Notes: a model not told the origin generated them from the letters alone. A stretch of DNA of 64,000 nucleotides from Methanolobus chelungpuianus (GCF_024500045.1 NZ_JTEO01000002.1:1-64000); one strand, 5' to 3'; counted from the first letter of the stretch, positions 25,662-35,455 are shown. Translations and numbers: made by a program.

Positions 25662-27206
25662 ATGGCTGGCAATAAGGAAACGGAATACGCTCTTCCTGGG
25701 ATGCCGGAATCCTACTGGATAGCGACCACACAGGAGTCCCGCTATCCTTCTCTGTCGGGGGATATTGATGTGGATGTGGCGATCATCGGAGGAGGCATCG
25801 TAGGTGTTACCTCTGCACTGCTTCTTAAGGATGCAGGTCTGTCGGTAGCTCTCATTGAAGCAGGCCGGATGCTGCATGGCGTGAGCGGGCAGACCACGGC
25901 AAAAGTTACGTCCCAACATGGGCTGACCTATGAACGCTTGATCTCGGATTTTGGAGAACAGCAGGCACTACAGTATGCCGAATCCAACCAGGCTGCGATA
26001 GAGAAGATCGCTTCCCTTGTTAATTCCTATAACATAGATTGTGACTTTATGCGCAAGCCCGCATATGTTTATGCAGGTTCCGAAGCTTCAGCGGGGAAGA
26101 TAGAAAGGGAAGTGGAAGCAGCCAGCAGCCTGGGTATTCCTGCCTCCTTCGAGGAAACGCCTCCTCTGCCTTTTGAGACCTATGGTTCTGTGCGCTTTGA
26201 TGATCAGGCCCAGTTCCACCCGCGCAAGTACCTCTGTGCCCTGGCAAGGAAGATACCGGGTGAAGGATGCCATATATTTGAGAATACACGCGTTCACAAG
26301 ATCGAAGGTGAGGGACCCGTAACAGTAAAGACCGAGAATAACGGGCTCATCAAGGCCCAGGATGTGATCCAGGCCACACATTTCCCTATCCATGACAAGC
26401 CAGGGATGCTGTTCTACAGGCTTTATCAGTCACGCACATACCTGCTGGGAACGCACATTGAGGAACCTTTTCCTGAAGGTATGTTCATTAATGCTGAACA
26501 GCCCTCCCGTTCTCTGCGCTCCCAACCTGATGGTGACAGCGAACTTGTGCTTGTAGTGGGAGAGGGCCACAGGACAGGAGAAGGCGGTAACACAAGAGAC
26601 TATTACAGGCATCTGGAAGAGTGGATCAGGTCCATCTATACTGTCAACTCCATTGACTATCACTGGTCGACGCAGGATGTCATAACCGCTGACAATATTC
26701 CCTACATAGGAAGGATCACATCTGAGAGCAAGCACTCCTACCTGGCGACAGGATTCCGTAAATGGGGCATGACCACAGGTACGGTGGCTGCGATGATAAT
26801 AAGCGACATGATCCTTGACCGGGACAATCCCTGGGCTGAGGTATACAACCCTTCCCGCCTCAAGCCGGTCGAATCCGCAAAGAATCTCATCTTCCAGACC
26901 CTGGAGTCGGGCAAGGGTCTTGTGGGTGCCAGGATCCTTCCAGTACCGGAGGATGCCTCACACATAGCGCCCGGAAAAGGTGATATAGTAAAGATCCGGG
27001 GTGAAAGGGTTGCTGCCTATCGTGATGACCAGGGTGTTCTCCATACCCTTGATCCTTCATGCAGGCACATGGGCTGCATAGTTTCATGGAACGATGCTGA
27101 GAAGACTTGGGACTGCCCATGCCACGGTTCACGTTATAACATCCGTGGGGAGGTCGTCCACAATCCTGCAGTGCACGGATTAAAGGAAAAGGAAACACAG
27201 GAATAA
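25662..27206 (+). CDS. FAD oxidoreductase with C-terminal Rieske domain
   Basis: A 514-residue fusion. The N-terminal part is a DAO-family FAD enzyme: VDVAIIGGGIVGVTSALLL (about 36-54) with the GxGxxG loop, VALIEAGRMLHGVSGQTTAK with the ribose-binding acid, and ATGFRKWGMTTGTVAAMI near the C-terminal end of the FAD domain. The last 90 residues are a Rieske [2Fe-2S] domain with CRHMGC and CPCHGSRYN, giving two Cys and two His ligands in the usual order. Such DAO-Rieske proteins occur in bacteria and some archaea with unknown substrate. ATG at 25662 follows GGTGAG by 8 bases; an in-frame GTG at 25653 is less well placed. Confidence 0.85.
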   Translation: MAGNKETEYALPGMPESYWIATTQESRYPSLSGDIDVDVAIIGGGIVGVTSALLLKDAGLSVALIEAGRMLHGVSGQTTAKVTSQHGLTYERLISDFGEQQALQYAESNQAAIEKIASLVNSYNIDCDFMRKPAYVYAGSEASAGKIEREVEAASSLGIPASFEETPPLPFETYGSVRFDDQAQFHPRKYLCALARKIPGEGCHIFENTRVHKIEGEGPVTVKTENNGLIKAQDVIQATHFPIHDKPGMLFYRLYQSRTYLLGTHIEEPFPEGMFINAEQPSRSLRSQPDGDSELVLVVGEGHRTGEGGNTRDYYRHLEEWIRSIYTVNSIDYHWSTQDVITADNIPYIGRITSESKHSYLATGFRKWGMTTGTVAAMIISDMILDRDNPWAEVYNPSRLKPVESAKNLIFQTLESGKGLVGARILPVPEDASHIAPGKGDIVKIRGERVAAYRDDQGVLHTLDPSCRHMGCIVSWNDAEKTWDCPCHGSRYNIRGEVVHNPAVHGLKEKETQE

Positions 27207-27383
27207 TGTCGATACCTCTGACTGTTTTACTTAGAAGTTGCGACGTCTTTCATAATGATCTTATATATACATATAAAAGCCGCTTAATTATTTATTTTAT
27301 CTAATCTATTTAATTATTTCTTTAAATTAGCGCAAATTTAACTCCCGAATGATTTTATATGCGATTAATCCTTATGTAAAGGT

Positions 27384-27782
27384 ATGAAGGGATTTTCAAT
27401 CAATATCGAAGATGCAACGCTTGAGAACGACAATTTCCGCAAGGTCCTCTACACATCAAAACACAGCCAGCTGGTGCTCATGAGCCTCAGGCCCATGGAA
27501 GAGATCGGCATGGAAGTGCATGAGGAGAATGACCAGTTCTTCCGTTTTGAGAGCGGACAGGGGAAGTGCATAATTGACGGCAATGAATATGAGCTCGCTG
27601 ACGGTGTGGCAGTGGTCGTACCTGCAGGCGCACAGCACAACGTCGTCAATACTTCGAAAACTGAGGATCTGAAACTTTATACTATCTACTCTCCGGCCCA
27701 CCACAAGGATGGCATCGTGCGTGCCACAAAGGAAGAGGCCGAAGCTAACGAGGCGGAATTCGACGGGAAGACAACTGAATAA
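27384..27782 (+). CDS. Cupin-domain protein
   Basis: A single-domain cupin of 132 residues. Cupin motif 1 appears as MEVHEENDQFFRFESGQGKC (split at about 48-67, with His and two Glu metal ligands) and motif 2 as VVVPAGAQHNVVNTS (about 81-95). It would fold as a small beta-barrel that probably binds a metal; the substrate is unknown. The acidic C-terminal tail (ATKEEAEANEAEFDGK) is unstructured. Its upstream region is AT-rich with TATA-like stretches at 27280-27320, so it has its own promoter. Confidence 0.85.
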   Translation: MKGFSINIEDATLENDNFRKVLYTSKHSQLVLMSLRPMEEIGMEVHEENDQFFRFESGQGKCIIDGNEYELADGVAVVVPAGAQHNVVNTSKTEDLKLYTIYSPAHHKDGIVRATKEEAEANEAEFDGKTTE

Positions 27783-27788
27783 GTTATA

Positions 27789-27810
27789 CCGGGTGGATTG
27801 CTCCATCCGG
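27789..27810 (+). terminator. Hairpin after the cupin gene
   Basis: CCGGGTGGA (27789-27797) and TCCATCCGG (27802-27810) form a 9 bp stem with one G-T pair and a 4-base loop, starting 7 bases after the stop. No T-tract follows, so termination is uncertain. Confidence 0.45.
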
Positions 27811-27971
27811 AGCTGACGATGGCTGTGCCTCATCAGCATAGAATTTTTTAACCAGGCAGGATACCCTTTCCTGATGATTCTCCATGGCCCTATGTCTTTG
27901 GCAATATCCTGCCGGTTGCCCGGATGTTTTTCAAAGAGTCTGAAAAGTGTCCGCTTATAGGGAACGATACA

Positions 27972-28832
27972 ATGTCCATGAAAAAAGCAAAAGGCTTTGT
28001 GAGGTTGTTAAGGTTCGAGCTTCCATTCTCTGCCGGGGTATGCGTAGTTATGGGTCAAATCCTGGCTTTGGGAGGGTTTGCATCTGCCTCTGAGATCCTG
28101 TATGGCTTTTTCTCTGTATTCTTTATCTCAGCTTCGATATTAGTATTGAACGATTACTTCGATGTTGAGACTGACAGGCTCAACGCACCTGATCGCCCGA
28201 TCCCTTCAAAGCTTGTCACTGCATCAGAGGCTCTATTGCTATCAATAAGCCTTATGCTCGCTGGTCTTGTCCTTAGTTACCTGATCAGTTTTATGGCGTT
28301 ATTGTTGTCACTTGTTCTACTGATCGTTGGATCTCTCTATAACCGGAACTACAAGAAAAGCGGCCTGCCCGGGAATCTGATGGTGAGCTTTTCGGTAGGG
28401 ATGACATTTATCTATGGCGGCGTGTCCGTAGGGCTGCCCTTCAATAGCATTGTCTGGCTCTTTGCAGCAATTGCCGCATTAATAGACCTGGGGGAGGAGA
28501 TAGCTGCTGATGCTATGGATATGCAGGGAGATCTTCTTATCAGTTCAAGATCCCTGGCAATAAGATATGGGGGCCGTTTTGCTCTGCGGATAAGCGGTTA
28601 CATTTTCTTTTCTGTTATTCTGCTTACATCAGTTCCTTTCATATTCGGATGGCTGCCTGCTATCTACTTGCTCCCCATTGCAATAATGGATATTTCGATC
28701 GCTTATTCGTCTCTGAGATTATTGGGGTCCGGGAATGATACGAGGGCAGGAAGGAAATATATCCGTCATATCTATTTGGGTTCAACATCAGGGCTGTTGG
28801 TCTTTATATTGATGAGGCTTCTTGAAATGTGA
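27972..28832 (+). CDS. UbiA-family prenyltransferase (DGGGP synthase-like)
   Basis: This polytopic 286-residue enzyme has motif 1 NDYFDVETDRLNAPDRPIP (60-78) with the Asp pair that binds Mg-diphosphate, and motif 2 EEIAADAMDMQGD (about 176-188) in the last loop. Eight or nine hydrophobic helices are visible. The family includes digeranylgeranylglyceryl-phosphate synthase, which adds the second chain of archaeal ether lipids; that is a plausible role but the acceptor cannot be read. Start ATG at 27972 is chosen from the alignable N-terminus; the open frame extends 16 codons upstream. It converges with the GT39-like gene 4 bp downstream. Confidence 0.75.
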   Translation: MSMKKAKGFVRLLRFELPFSAGVCVVMGQILALGGFASASEILYGFFSVFFISASILVLNDYFDVETDRLNAPDRPIPSKLVTASEALLLSISLMLAGLVLSYLISFMALLLSLVLLIVGSLYNRNYKKSGLPGNLMVSFSVGMTFIYGGVSVGLPFNSIVWLFAAIAALIDLGEEIAADAMDMQGDLLISSRSLAIRYGGRFALRISGYIFFSVILLTSVPFIFGWLPAIYLLPIAIMDISIAYSSLRLLGSGNDTRAGRKYIRHIYLGSTSGLLVFILMRLLEM

Positions 28833-28836
28833 CAAG

Positions 28837-30384
28837 TTACAAAGACGGACACACGGATTCATTTGTATGATCCCACATGTAAACCCTTATAGTCGGATCC
28901 TGCAGTTGTCTGGTTGTGTTGGACTCGATAAAGTCCCTGGACTGTGGCGATATTTTGTGCCATGCAAGGGTATCTGTGACAATCCAGCCTCTTTCATGTT
29001 GACAGGTAACATTTTTCAGCATTTCGGTATCTTTTATAACTATTGAGTTGGAGTATTTATCGCGGGTTGCATTTTCTACTGTAAAGGGTTCCATCCCGGT
29101 GCCCATTACATTGAAAGCAAGCCAGTAATCGTTTTTCCCCAGATAGAACTGGGCAGGGGCTGTCCATGCGGATACTACAACATCCCCTGGTTGCATATTG
29201 CTGTCCACATAGGAGTACGCCTTCCTGAAATCCGAACGTGGGGCATTAGGGCCCAGGTCATATGCTTCCTTTGGCATGAAAGTAAAGGCGGGGGAGAGGT
29301 ACATCAGAACGATTAGAAAGATCATTGTTATTGAGCATACAATCGGACGAACTTTTGAACAAGGATATTGCCTATCGCCATAAGAAAACAAACGACTGCA
29401 TTTCCGACTTGCCATTTCCGAAGTATGATTAATCACAAAGTCAAGGAAATAAGCCACAAGTACCAGCATCGCAGGTATCACGAAATACAGGTAGCGGGTA
29501 GCAAATAGGAGTACGTGGAAAAAGATCACATAAAAAGGAATTATAAAGGACATTGTCAGAAGTAAACCTTTACTCCAGTCCCTGCTTAAAAGCACGGTCG
29601 CCCCCGGAACTGCAAAAAACAAAGCAAATCCGAGGTTTCCTTTGAGGAAGTAGATATATTCATCATAATAATTTACCTGTGTCTGAACGACGTTCGAGAT
29701 CACACCTCTGTTGTAGGCCAGGCCAAGAAGAAGTACGAGAACCAGTGCGATGTACAACACACTTTTTTTCCCCGGGACGTTATAATGTTTCTCTTTCAGG
29801 AAATAGGCGGCTATGAAAACCAGGAACACTCCTATAAGGACATAGCCGAACACGTGGGACAGGATCGTTGCTGCGAATGAAGCTATGAGTAAACCCAGAT
29901 GCTTTTTGTTCCTGTGATTCACGTACTCATAGAACAGATATAACGACAGCAGATAAAAAAATTGCAGTTGTTGATACATCCTTGCCTGTCTTGACCAGGC
30001 AATTTCCCACACAGAAAATGCCACAAGGATTGCTGCGAGAAGACCTACTCTCTTGTTCCCCCACCTGGATCCCATATAATATACGAGTAAAATTGTCAGG
30101 GTTCCTAAGATCACACTTGGTAACCTGCCTGCAAACTCGCTGACTCCCAGGAAACTGAATGAGACTGCTATGAAAAAAGTGTTCAGTATCGCACGGCTAT
30201 AGAAGAGGCCAGACGGGAAGACCGGAATCCCATTCTCGATCATGGAGATTGCAGCTATCGAACTTATCGTCTCGTCAAACCAGAAAGATTCGTGTCCGAG
30301 ATCATATATCCTTAGGAATAATCCGAATGACAATATAAGCAGGAGTATGATATTGTCCTTAATGAACTGCAGTCCGTATTTCAT
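28837..30384 (-). CDS. GT39/ArnT-like membrane glycosyltransferase
   Basis: A 515-residue GT-C-fold protein with about ten to eleven transmembrane helices. The first extracytoplasmic loop carries HESFWFDETISS (31-42) with the Asp-Glu pair that is catalytic in ArnT and Pmt enzymes. The C-terminal 120 residues form an extracytoplasmic domain. Family members transfer sugars from lipid-phosphate carriers to proteins or lipids outside the membrane. It opens the surface-glycan locus (28.8-46.4 kb). The donor is unknown. Its ATG at 30384 follows an ACAGGTTATC sequence. Confidence 0.75.
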   Translation of the reverse strand: MKYGLQFIKDNIILLLILSFGLFLRIYDLGHESFWFDETISSIAAISMIENGIPVFPSGLFYSRAILNTFFIAVSFSFLGVSEFAGRLPSVILGTLTILLVYYMGSRWGNKRVGLLAAILVAFSVWEIAWSRQARMYQQLQFFYLLSLYLFYEYVNHRNKKHLGLLIASFAATILSHVFGYVLIGVFLVFIAAYFLKEKHYNVPGKKSVLYIALVLVLLLGLAYNRGVISNVVQTQVNYYDEYIYFLKGNLGFALFFAVPGATVLLSRDWSKGLLLTMSFIIPFYVIFFHVLLFATRYLYFVIPAMLVLVAYFLDFVINHTSEMASRKCSRLFSYGDRQYPCSKVRPIVCSITMIFLIVLMYLSPAFTFMPKEAYDLGPNAPRSDFRKAYSYVDSNMQPGDVVVSAWTAPAQFYLGKNDYWLAFNVMGTGMEPFTVENATRDKYSNSIVIKDTEMLKNVTCQHERGWIVTDTLAWHKISPQSRDFIESNTTRQLQDPTIRVYMWDHTNESVCPSL

Positions 30385-31033
30385 GATAACCTGTCATAGG
30401 ATGTTTAAGACCAAATATTTTGGAACAATATAGTATCAGGCATATTTTATATTTAAAGCGTTGGTCTTTTTCCTTAATGAAATACTTATCCGATACAAAT
30501 CAAAATCATTTATCGGACTTGCACAACGCTTTTTTTCTTTCAATGGCCTATGGCTGTTTTTTTTCTGTTTACTCTGTGATGTAATTTTATCCCGCCTAAA
30601 TCTCCTCTGCTGGGCCGTGCCAGAATCACATTCAAAATACGGATAATACGACTATTATGCATATTGTGATCCGACATAACCAATATTAACATGAACATAT
30701 ATGGACACAATAGGATAAATTTAAATAATATACTTATAAATAGTATAGTGCTGTATGTAGCAACACTCTTAATTTGTGTAGAAACTTTCCGGATTCATGC
30801 ACTTATATATGAGATAATAAGTTCCTGTCAGCAGATCACAGGAGAGCAATATACAGTGGTAATGAAATGGGAGGCACTCAGTAATAGTAAAAATCCATGC
30901 GAGTCGAAATAATGGATGATAAAAGCAATAATTGCAAAAATACTTTCGCATCATTGCGCCCACACATTAAAGATTTATTTAAAGTATGCCGTGTTTAAAC
31001 GGTAAGCAAAAAAATTTTTAAAAAGGTGATTAT
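30385..31033. other. AT-rich intergenic region
   Basis: About 650 bp of AT-rich sequence between the divergent GT39-like gene and the epimerase gene. TATA-like stretches at about 30720-30750 and TTTATTTAAAG near 30970-30982, followed by AAGGTGAT at about 31023-31030, suit the epimerase. A 73-codon frame at 30691-30912 has no ribosome binding site or family match and I do not call it. Confidence 0.5.
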
Positions 31034-32098
31034 TTGGCAATATTACTCACAGGCTGCGCAGGGTTTATTGGTTCCCATGTGCTGGACAGGCTTCTTTCCA
31101 TGGATGAAGAGGTCATTGGGGTGGACAATTTCGATTCTTATTATAATCCTCTGATCAAAGGTAAAAATATAGAGCACAATCTGAACAATAAGAACTTCAC
31201 CCTGTATAACACCGATATCAGAAACATTCAGGAAATGGATCGCATTTTCAGCGACAATTCGATTGATACAATTGTTCATCTGGCAGCAAGGGCAGGGGTC
31301 AGGCCTTCGATAAATGATCCTATGCTGTATGAGGATGTCAACATCAAAGGCACCCTGAACCTGCTGGAACTCAGCATAAAGTACAACGTAGGTAATTTTG
31401 TTTTCGCATCCACATCCTCCGTGTATGGTGCCAATGAGAAGATACCCTTCAGTGAAGAGGACAACGTTGACAGGTCCATTTCACCTTATGCAGCGTCAAA
31501 AAAAGCATGTGAGACCTTTTGTTATACCTATCACCACCTGTACAACCTGCCCGTAGTATGCCTGCGCTTTTTTACGGTCTACGGCCCCAGGCAGAGGCCT
31601 GAGATGGCAATACACAAATTCACGCAGCTTATCGACGAAGGCCGCGAGATCGAAATGTATGGAGACGGAAGCTCCAGGAGAGACTACACCTACATAGGCG
31701 ACATCGTGGACGGCATAGTCAATGCCACAGGGATCAAGGAAGGCTACGAGATAATCAACCTCGGCAATTCCGACGTGGTGGAACTGCGCTACCTTATCCG
31801 TGTCATAGAACAGAACCTCGGTAAGGAAGCAAGGATAAAAGAACTTCCTGACCAGCCCGGGGACGTCCCGATCACCTATGCAGACATCTCCAAGGCCAGA
31901 TCCCTCATCAGATATAACCCTCAGGTGAAGATAGAAGAAGGTATCAAAAGGTTTGTGGAATGGTACCGTAATGAGCGTATTGTATTCCAGGAAAGCGACA
32001 TCAGTGAGATCAGCAAGATCATTGAGAGCCATATCCCTGCTGTTGTACAATCCCCGGATGAAGACAGAAGCAAGGAAAAGAAGTACATAGCTGTATAA
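31034..32098 (+). CDS. UDP-glucuronate 4-epimerase-type SDR
   Basis: An extended short-chain dehydrogenase of 354 residues that would interconvert nucleotide sugars, most like UDP-glucuronate 4-epimerases. Motifs: LLTGCAGFIGSHVLDRLL (4-21), VDNFDSYYNP, HLAARAGVRPS, STSSVYG, YAASKKACE with the catalytic Tyr and Lys, and RFFTVYGPRQRPEMAIHKF. The TTG start at 31034 has GGTGAT five bases before it. It heads the glycan operon and the next gene starts 11 bp after the stop. It probably supplies an activated sugar to the glycosyltransferases that follow. Confidence 0.88.
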   Translation: MAILLTGCAGFIGSHVLDRLLSMDEEVIGVDNFDSYYNPLIKGKNIEHNLNNKNFTLYNTDIRNIQEMDRIFSDNSIDTIVHLAARAGVRPSINDPMLYEDVNIKGTLNLLELSIKYNVGNFVFASTSSVYGANEKIPFSEEDNVDRSISPYAASKKACETFCYTYHHLYNLPVVCLRFFTVYGPRQRPEMAIHKFTQLIDEGREIEMYGDGSSRRDYTYIGDIVDGIVNATGIKEGYEIINLGNSDVVELRYLIRVIEQNLGKEARIKELPDQPGDVPITYADISKARSLIRYNPQVKIEEGIKRFVEWYRNERIVFQESDISEISKIIESHIPAVVQSPDEDRSKEKKYIAV

Positions 32099-32109
32099 GG
32101 GTGATTATT

Positions 32110-33219
32110 TTGAGATCCATTGCTGTTCCATCCTATGAAAATAAGAGGAAGGTAATTTCCAGGCACAGGAAAATCCATGAATCCGTAGATCCGCTTGAAG
32201 ATGACTTAGGGGAATTCTTCATTGATGATATGCCGGGAGATAACATCTACAGGATGAGGACCGGGCTGTCAGGAAAAAGTGCGTTGATATCTGTTGTTGT
32301 CCCATTCTATAATGAGGAAGATAACGTAGTGCCTCTGTACGAGGAAATTTGTGAATCTGTCAATCCTCTTGATAACCAGTTTGAGATAATCTTCGTTGAC
32401 GATGGGTCCACGGATGCCACCTACAGAATGATGGCCGACCTGTCAAAGAAGGACCAGCGGCTCAGGATCATAAAGTTCAGGAGCAATTTCGGCCAGAGCG
32501 CTGCCCTGAAAGCCGGCTTTGATAACGCTAAAGGGGAATATGTGATTACCCTGGATGCCGACCTGCAGAACGATCCTCACGATATCCCCGCCATGATCGA
32601 CAAGATAATGACCGAGGACTATGACGTGGTATGTGGCTGGCGTTTCAACAGGAGAGATACAGGCTCAAAAAAGGTGTTTTCAAAATTCGCTAATTTCCTG
32701 AGGAATCAGCTCACAAGTGAGCAGATACATGATTCCGGGTCTACGTTCAGGATATACAAGAAAGAGTGCACTGAAGACCTTGAACTCTACGGGGAGCTGC
32801 ACCGTTACATCCCTGCAATGCTCTCCTGGAAAGGCTACAAAATAGGGGAGATCAAAACAAATCACAGGGAAAGGCTGCACGGGAAGACGAAATACAATTA
32901 CAAGAGATTGATAAAAGGTTTTCTTGATCTTATAGTCATCACGTTCTGGCAGAAATACTCGCTCAGGCCGATACATATTTTCGGCGGCTTAGGCATGGTC
33001 TTCAGCGTTCTGGGCGGGTTAATAACCACATACCTTGTATTCATAAGATTGGTCTACGGAACTGGGCTTGCTGACCGGCCTCTGTTCACAGCGGGTATTT
33101 TCTCCATGATCATAGGCATACAGTTCTTCACATTAGGAATTCTTGCTGATGTCATGGTAAAGATATATTATGGCCAGAACGGAAGGAAAAACTATCTTGT
33201 AGAGAGGAACATCGGATGA
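32110..33219 (+). CDS. GT2 polyprenyl-phosphate glycosyltransferase
   Basis: A DPMS-like family 2 enzyme of 369 residues that would load a sugar onto a polyprenyl carrier at the cytoplasmic face. The catalytic GT2 domain starts at about residue 60: VVVPFYNEEDNV (62-73), FVDDGSTD (95-102), TLDADLQNDP and a QxxRW-like HRERLHGKTKY. Two C-terminal helices anchor it (about 283-305 and 315-345). Residues 1-57 are a degenerate tandem copy of residues 59-115, at a fixed spacing of 58 residues without gaps; VP, ESV, PL, F.DD and YRM are shared. The first copy has lost the DDGS motif. The TTG at 32110 follows GGTGAT by 4 bases and fits better than the GTG at 32101. Confidence 0.85.
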   Translation: MRSIAVPSYENKRKVISRHRKIHESVDPLEDDLGEFFIDDMPGDNIYRMRTGLSGKSALISVVVPFYNEEDNVVPLYEEICESVNPLDNQFEIIFVDDGSTDATYRMMADLSKKDQRLRIIKFRSNFGQSAALKAGFDNAKGEYVITLDADLQNDPHDIPAMIDKIMTEDYDVVCGWRFNRRDTGSKKVFSKFANFLRNQLTSEQIHDSGSTFRIYKKECTEDLELYGELHRYIPAMLSWKGYKIGEIKTNHRERLHGKTKYNYKRLIKGFLDLIVITFWQKYSLRPIHIFGGLGMVFSVLGGLITTYLVFIRLVYGTGLADRPLFTAGIFSMIIGIQFFTLGILADVMVKIYYGQNGRKNYLVERNIG

Positions 33220-34349
33220 GAATCCTGATGCTCAACTATGAGTTTCCCCCATTGGGAGGAGGTGGAGGCGTTGCCGCCAAAAAACTGGCAGAAGGTTTCG
33301 TCAAGCTGGGTCATGAGGTTGATTATGTTACAACTGCATATAAAGGCCAGAAAGAACATGAAGTCATAGACGGAATCAATATTTACCGGGTAAGGGTCAT
33401 TGGCCGCAGGGATCTGGCTACAGCTACAATGCCTTCTATGATCAGTTTTCCATTACTGGCCTATGCCAAAGCATGCAAACTGTGCCGGCAATACGAATAC
33501 GGGTTCATGAACACGCATTTTGCCGTTCCCACAGGACCGTTGGGAATGTGGGTTTCCGGTAAGTTCAAGATACCTAATCTCCTGTCAATACACGGCGGTG
33601 ACATTTATGATCCCTCGAAAAAGAGCTCCCCTCACAAAAAACTGTACTTGAGGAAAACTGTCGAAAAGGTCCTGAACGATTCATCTTATATCATTGCCCA
33701 GTCATCCAATACCAGAGAAAACGCCTTGAAATACTACGATGTTAAAAGAAAAATACACATCATACCTCTGGCGCATCAGCCGTTTGAATTCAATCATGTG
33801 GAAAGAAAAAGCCTCGGGCTGAAGGAAGAATTGTTCTATACTATCAGTGTCGGAAGACTGGTCAAAAGAAAGGGATTTGACTTTCTGATCAAGAGTATTG
33901 CACAAACCCCTCCAAATGTTCATGCATTGATTATTGGCGAGGGTCCTGAAAAAGAAAACCTGGAATCCCTGGCACGCCAATTGAACGTTCAGGAGAGGAT
34001 CCATTTTCTGGGCTTTGTTACTGAAGAGAAGAAATTCCAGTATCTTCAGAATGCGGACCTTTATGTTCTATCTTCCGTGCATGAGGGGTTCGGTATCGTG
34101 TTGCAGGAAGCAATGCAGGTTGGCCTGCCAATAGTTTCAACTGATTACGGGGGCCAGGTCGACTTTGTCAAAGAAGGTGAGAACGGATATCTTATCAGTT
34201 ATGGGGACCTGGGTGCACTATCAGGTAAGATCCGGCTTTTCGCAGAAAATAAAAAATTATGGGATAAAATCTCTGCAACTAATAAAGAGCAATGCAATAT
34301 GTTCTCGCCTGAAAGGATATGTCGCCAGTATCTGGAGATGCTGGTATGA
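33216..34349 (+). CDS. GT4 glycosyltransferase
   Basis: A 377-residue GT-B enzyme. It opens with LMLNYEFPPLGGGGGVAAKK (4-23), the Gly-rich donor-site loop of GT4, and has the EX7E region EGFGIVLQEAMQVGLPIVST (about 289-308). The second Rossmann half shows YTISVGRLVKRKGFDFLI. It would add a sugar from a nucleotide donor to a lipid-linked glycan in the cytoplasm. The ATG overlaps the stop of the GT2 gene (ATGA), and the following GT4 gene overlaps its own stop in the same way, so the locus is tightly co-translated. Confidence 0.88.
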   Translation: MRILMLNYEFPPLGGGGGVAAKKLAEGFVKLGHEVDYVTTAYKGQKEHEVIDGINIYRVRVIGRRDLATATMPSMISFPLLAYAKACKLCRQYEYGFMNTHFAVPTGPLGMWVSGKFKIPNLLSIHGGDIYDPSKKSSPHKKLYLRKTVEKVLNDSSYIIAQSSNTRENALKYYDVKRKIHIIPLAHQPFEFNHVERKSLGLKEELFYTISVGRLVKRKGFDFLIKSIAQTPPNVHALIIGEGPEKENLESLARQLNVQERIHFLGFVTEEKKFQYLQNADLYVLSSVHEGFGIVLQEAMQVGLPIVSTDYGGQVDFVKEGENGYLISYGDLGALSGKIRLFAENKKLWDKISATNKEQCNMFSPERICRQYLEMLV

Positions 34350-35455
34350 GAGTAGGCGTTGATGCAAGGACCTTGAATATCAAGGGAGGAAGCAGAACCT
34401 ATGCATCGAATCTGTTGTCCAACATACGTGACCGCGATGACATTACTCTCTTTGGTGTTGATGGATATGAAGATTATACCTGCGTGGAAGAAAAGCTCGA
34501 TCAACAGAACCCGCTAAACAGGCTATATTACGATAACATCAAACTGCCTAAAATGCTGAAAAGTCATGATATCGATATCTTTCACGGGCTAAAAGGAGTC
34601 GGGCCTAAAGTAGAAGCGGTTAAAACGATAATCACAGTCCATGATATCCATGTTCTGGCTTACCCCCGGTTTGCAAAATTCAAGGATCTCGTGTACTGGA
34701 AATATTTCTCTCCGGCCAGCATTAGAAGAGCTGATAAGATCATTTCCGTCTCGAAAGCCACAAAAAAGGACCTGATGGAAAAAATGGACATCCCTGCTGA
34801 TAGGATAGTAGTCATCCACGAATCATACGATTCAAACCTCTACTGCAGGAGAGAGGGTGCCTATCAAAGGGTCAGCTCATTCCTTGCTGAAAAAAGGATA
34901 GATATCTCCAACAAAAGAATAATACTGAATGTCAATACAGTAAGTCCGCGCAAGAATATAGACGGTGTCATTAGGGCTTTTAACCTGGTTGCAGGCACGG
35001 AAGAAGACCTTGTTCTGATCATAGCGGGCAGGGATGGATGGAAAACGAGACAGACTTACGAAGAATACAACAGTTCCCCTTTTAAGAGCCAGATCCATTT
35101 TGTAGGCTTCACCCCTGACGAGGTCGTTGCGGACATGTATAATGTTGCAGAGGCATTTGTCTACCCTTCCTTTTACGAAGGATTCGGCCTCCCGATATTA
35201 GAAGCGCAGGCATGCGGATGTCCTGTCATAACCTCCGGCATAAGCAGCATGCCTGAAGTTGCCGGAAGAGGTGCGTTGCTTGTGGACCCTTACAAGGTGG
35301 AGGAAATATCCGATGCGATATCGGACATAATTGCTGATCAAGCTTTGAGAGAATCATTGATTAAGAAAGGATTAGCCAATTCTGCGAAGTTCTCATGGGA
35401 AGAATGCGCCAATAAAACATTGCAGGTATACCAGGAGGTGTATGATGAAGGATGA
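34346..35455 (+). CDS. GT4 glycosyltransferase
   Basis: A second GT-B enzyme, 369 residues: VGVDARTLNIKGGSRTYASN (3-22), IFHGLKG, RILNVNTVSPRKN-type LILNVNT region (residues about 195-207), and EGFGLPILEAQACGCPVITS (about 281-300) carrying the EX7E motif. The start at 34346 overlaps the preceding stop codon; an earlier in-frame ATG at 34319 lies inside the upstream gene and is rejected. It resembles mannosyl or glucosyl transferases of surface-polysaccharide loci; the sugar is not predictable. Confidence 0.88.
   Translation: MRVGVDARTLNIKGGSRTYASNLLSNIRDRDDITLFGVDGYEDYTCVEEKLDQQNPLNRLYYDNIKLPKMLKSHDIDIFHGLKGVGPKVEAVKTIITVHDIHVLAYPRFAKFKDLVYWKYFSPASIRRADKIISVSKATKKDLMEKMDIPADRIVVIHESYDSNLYCRREGAYQRVSSFLAEKRIDISNKRIILNVNTVSPRKNIDGVIRAFNLVAGTEEDLVLIIAGRDGWKTRQTYEEYNSSPFKSQIHFVGFTPDEVVADMYNVAEAFVYPSFYEGFGLPILEAQACGCPVITSGISSMPEVAGRGALLVDPYKVEEISDAISDIIADQALRESLIKKGLANSAKFSWEECANKTLQVYQEVYDEG

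Noticed and set aside
30691..30912. 73-codon plus-strand frame in the AT-rich spacer
   Set aside because: No ribosome binding site, no recognisable family, composition like the surrounding spacer.
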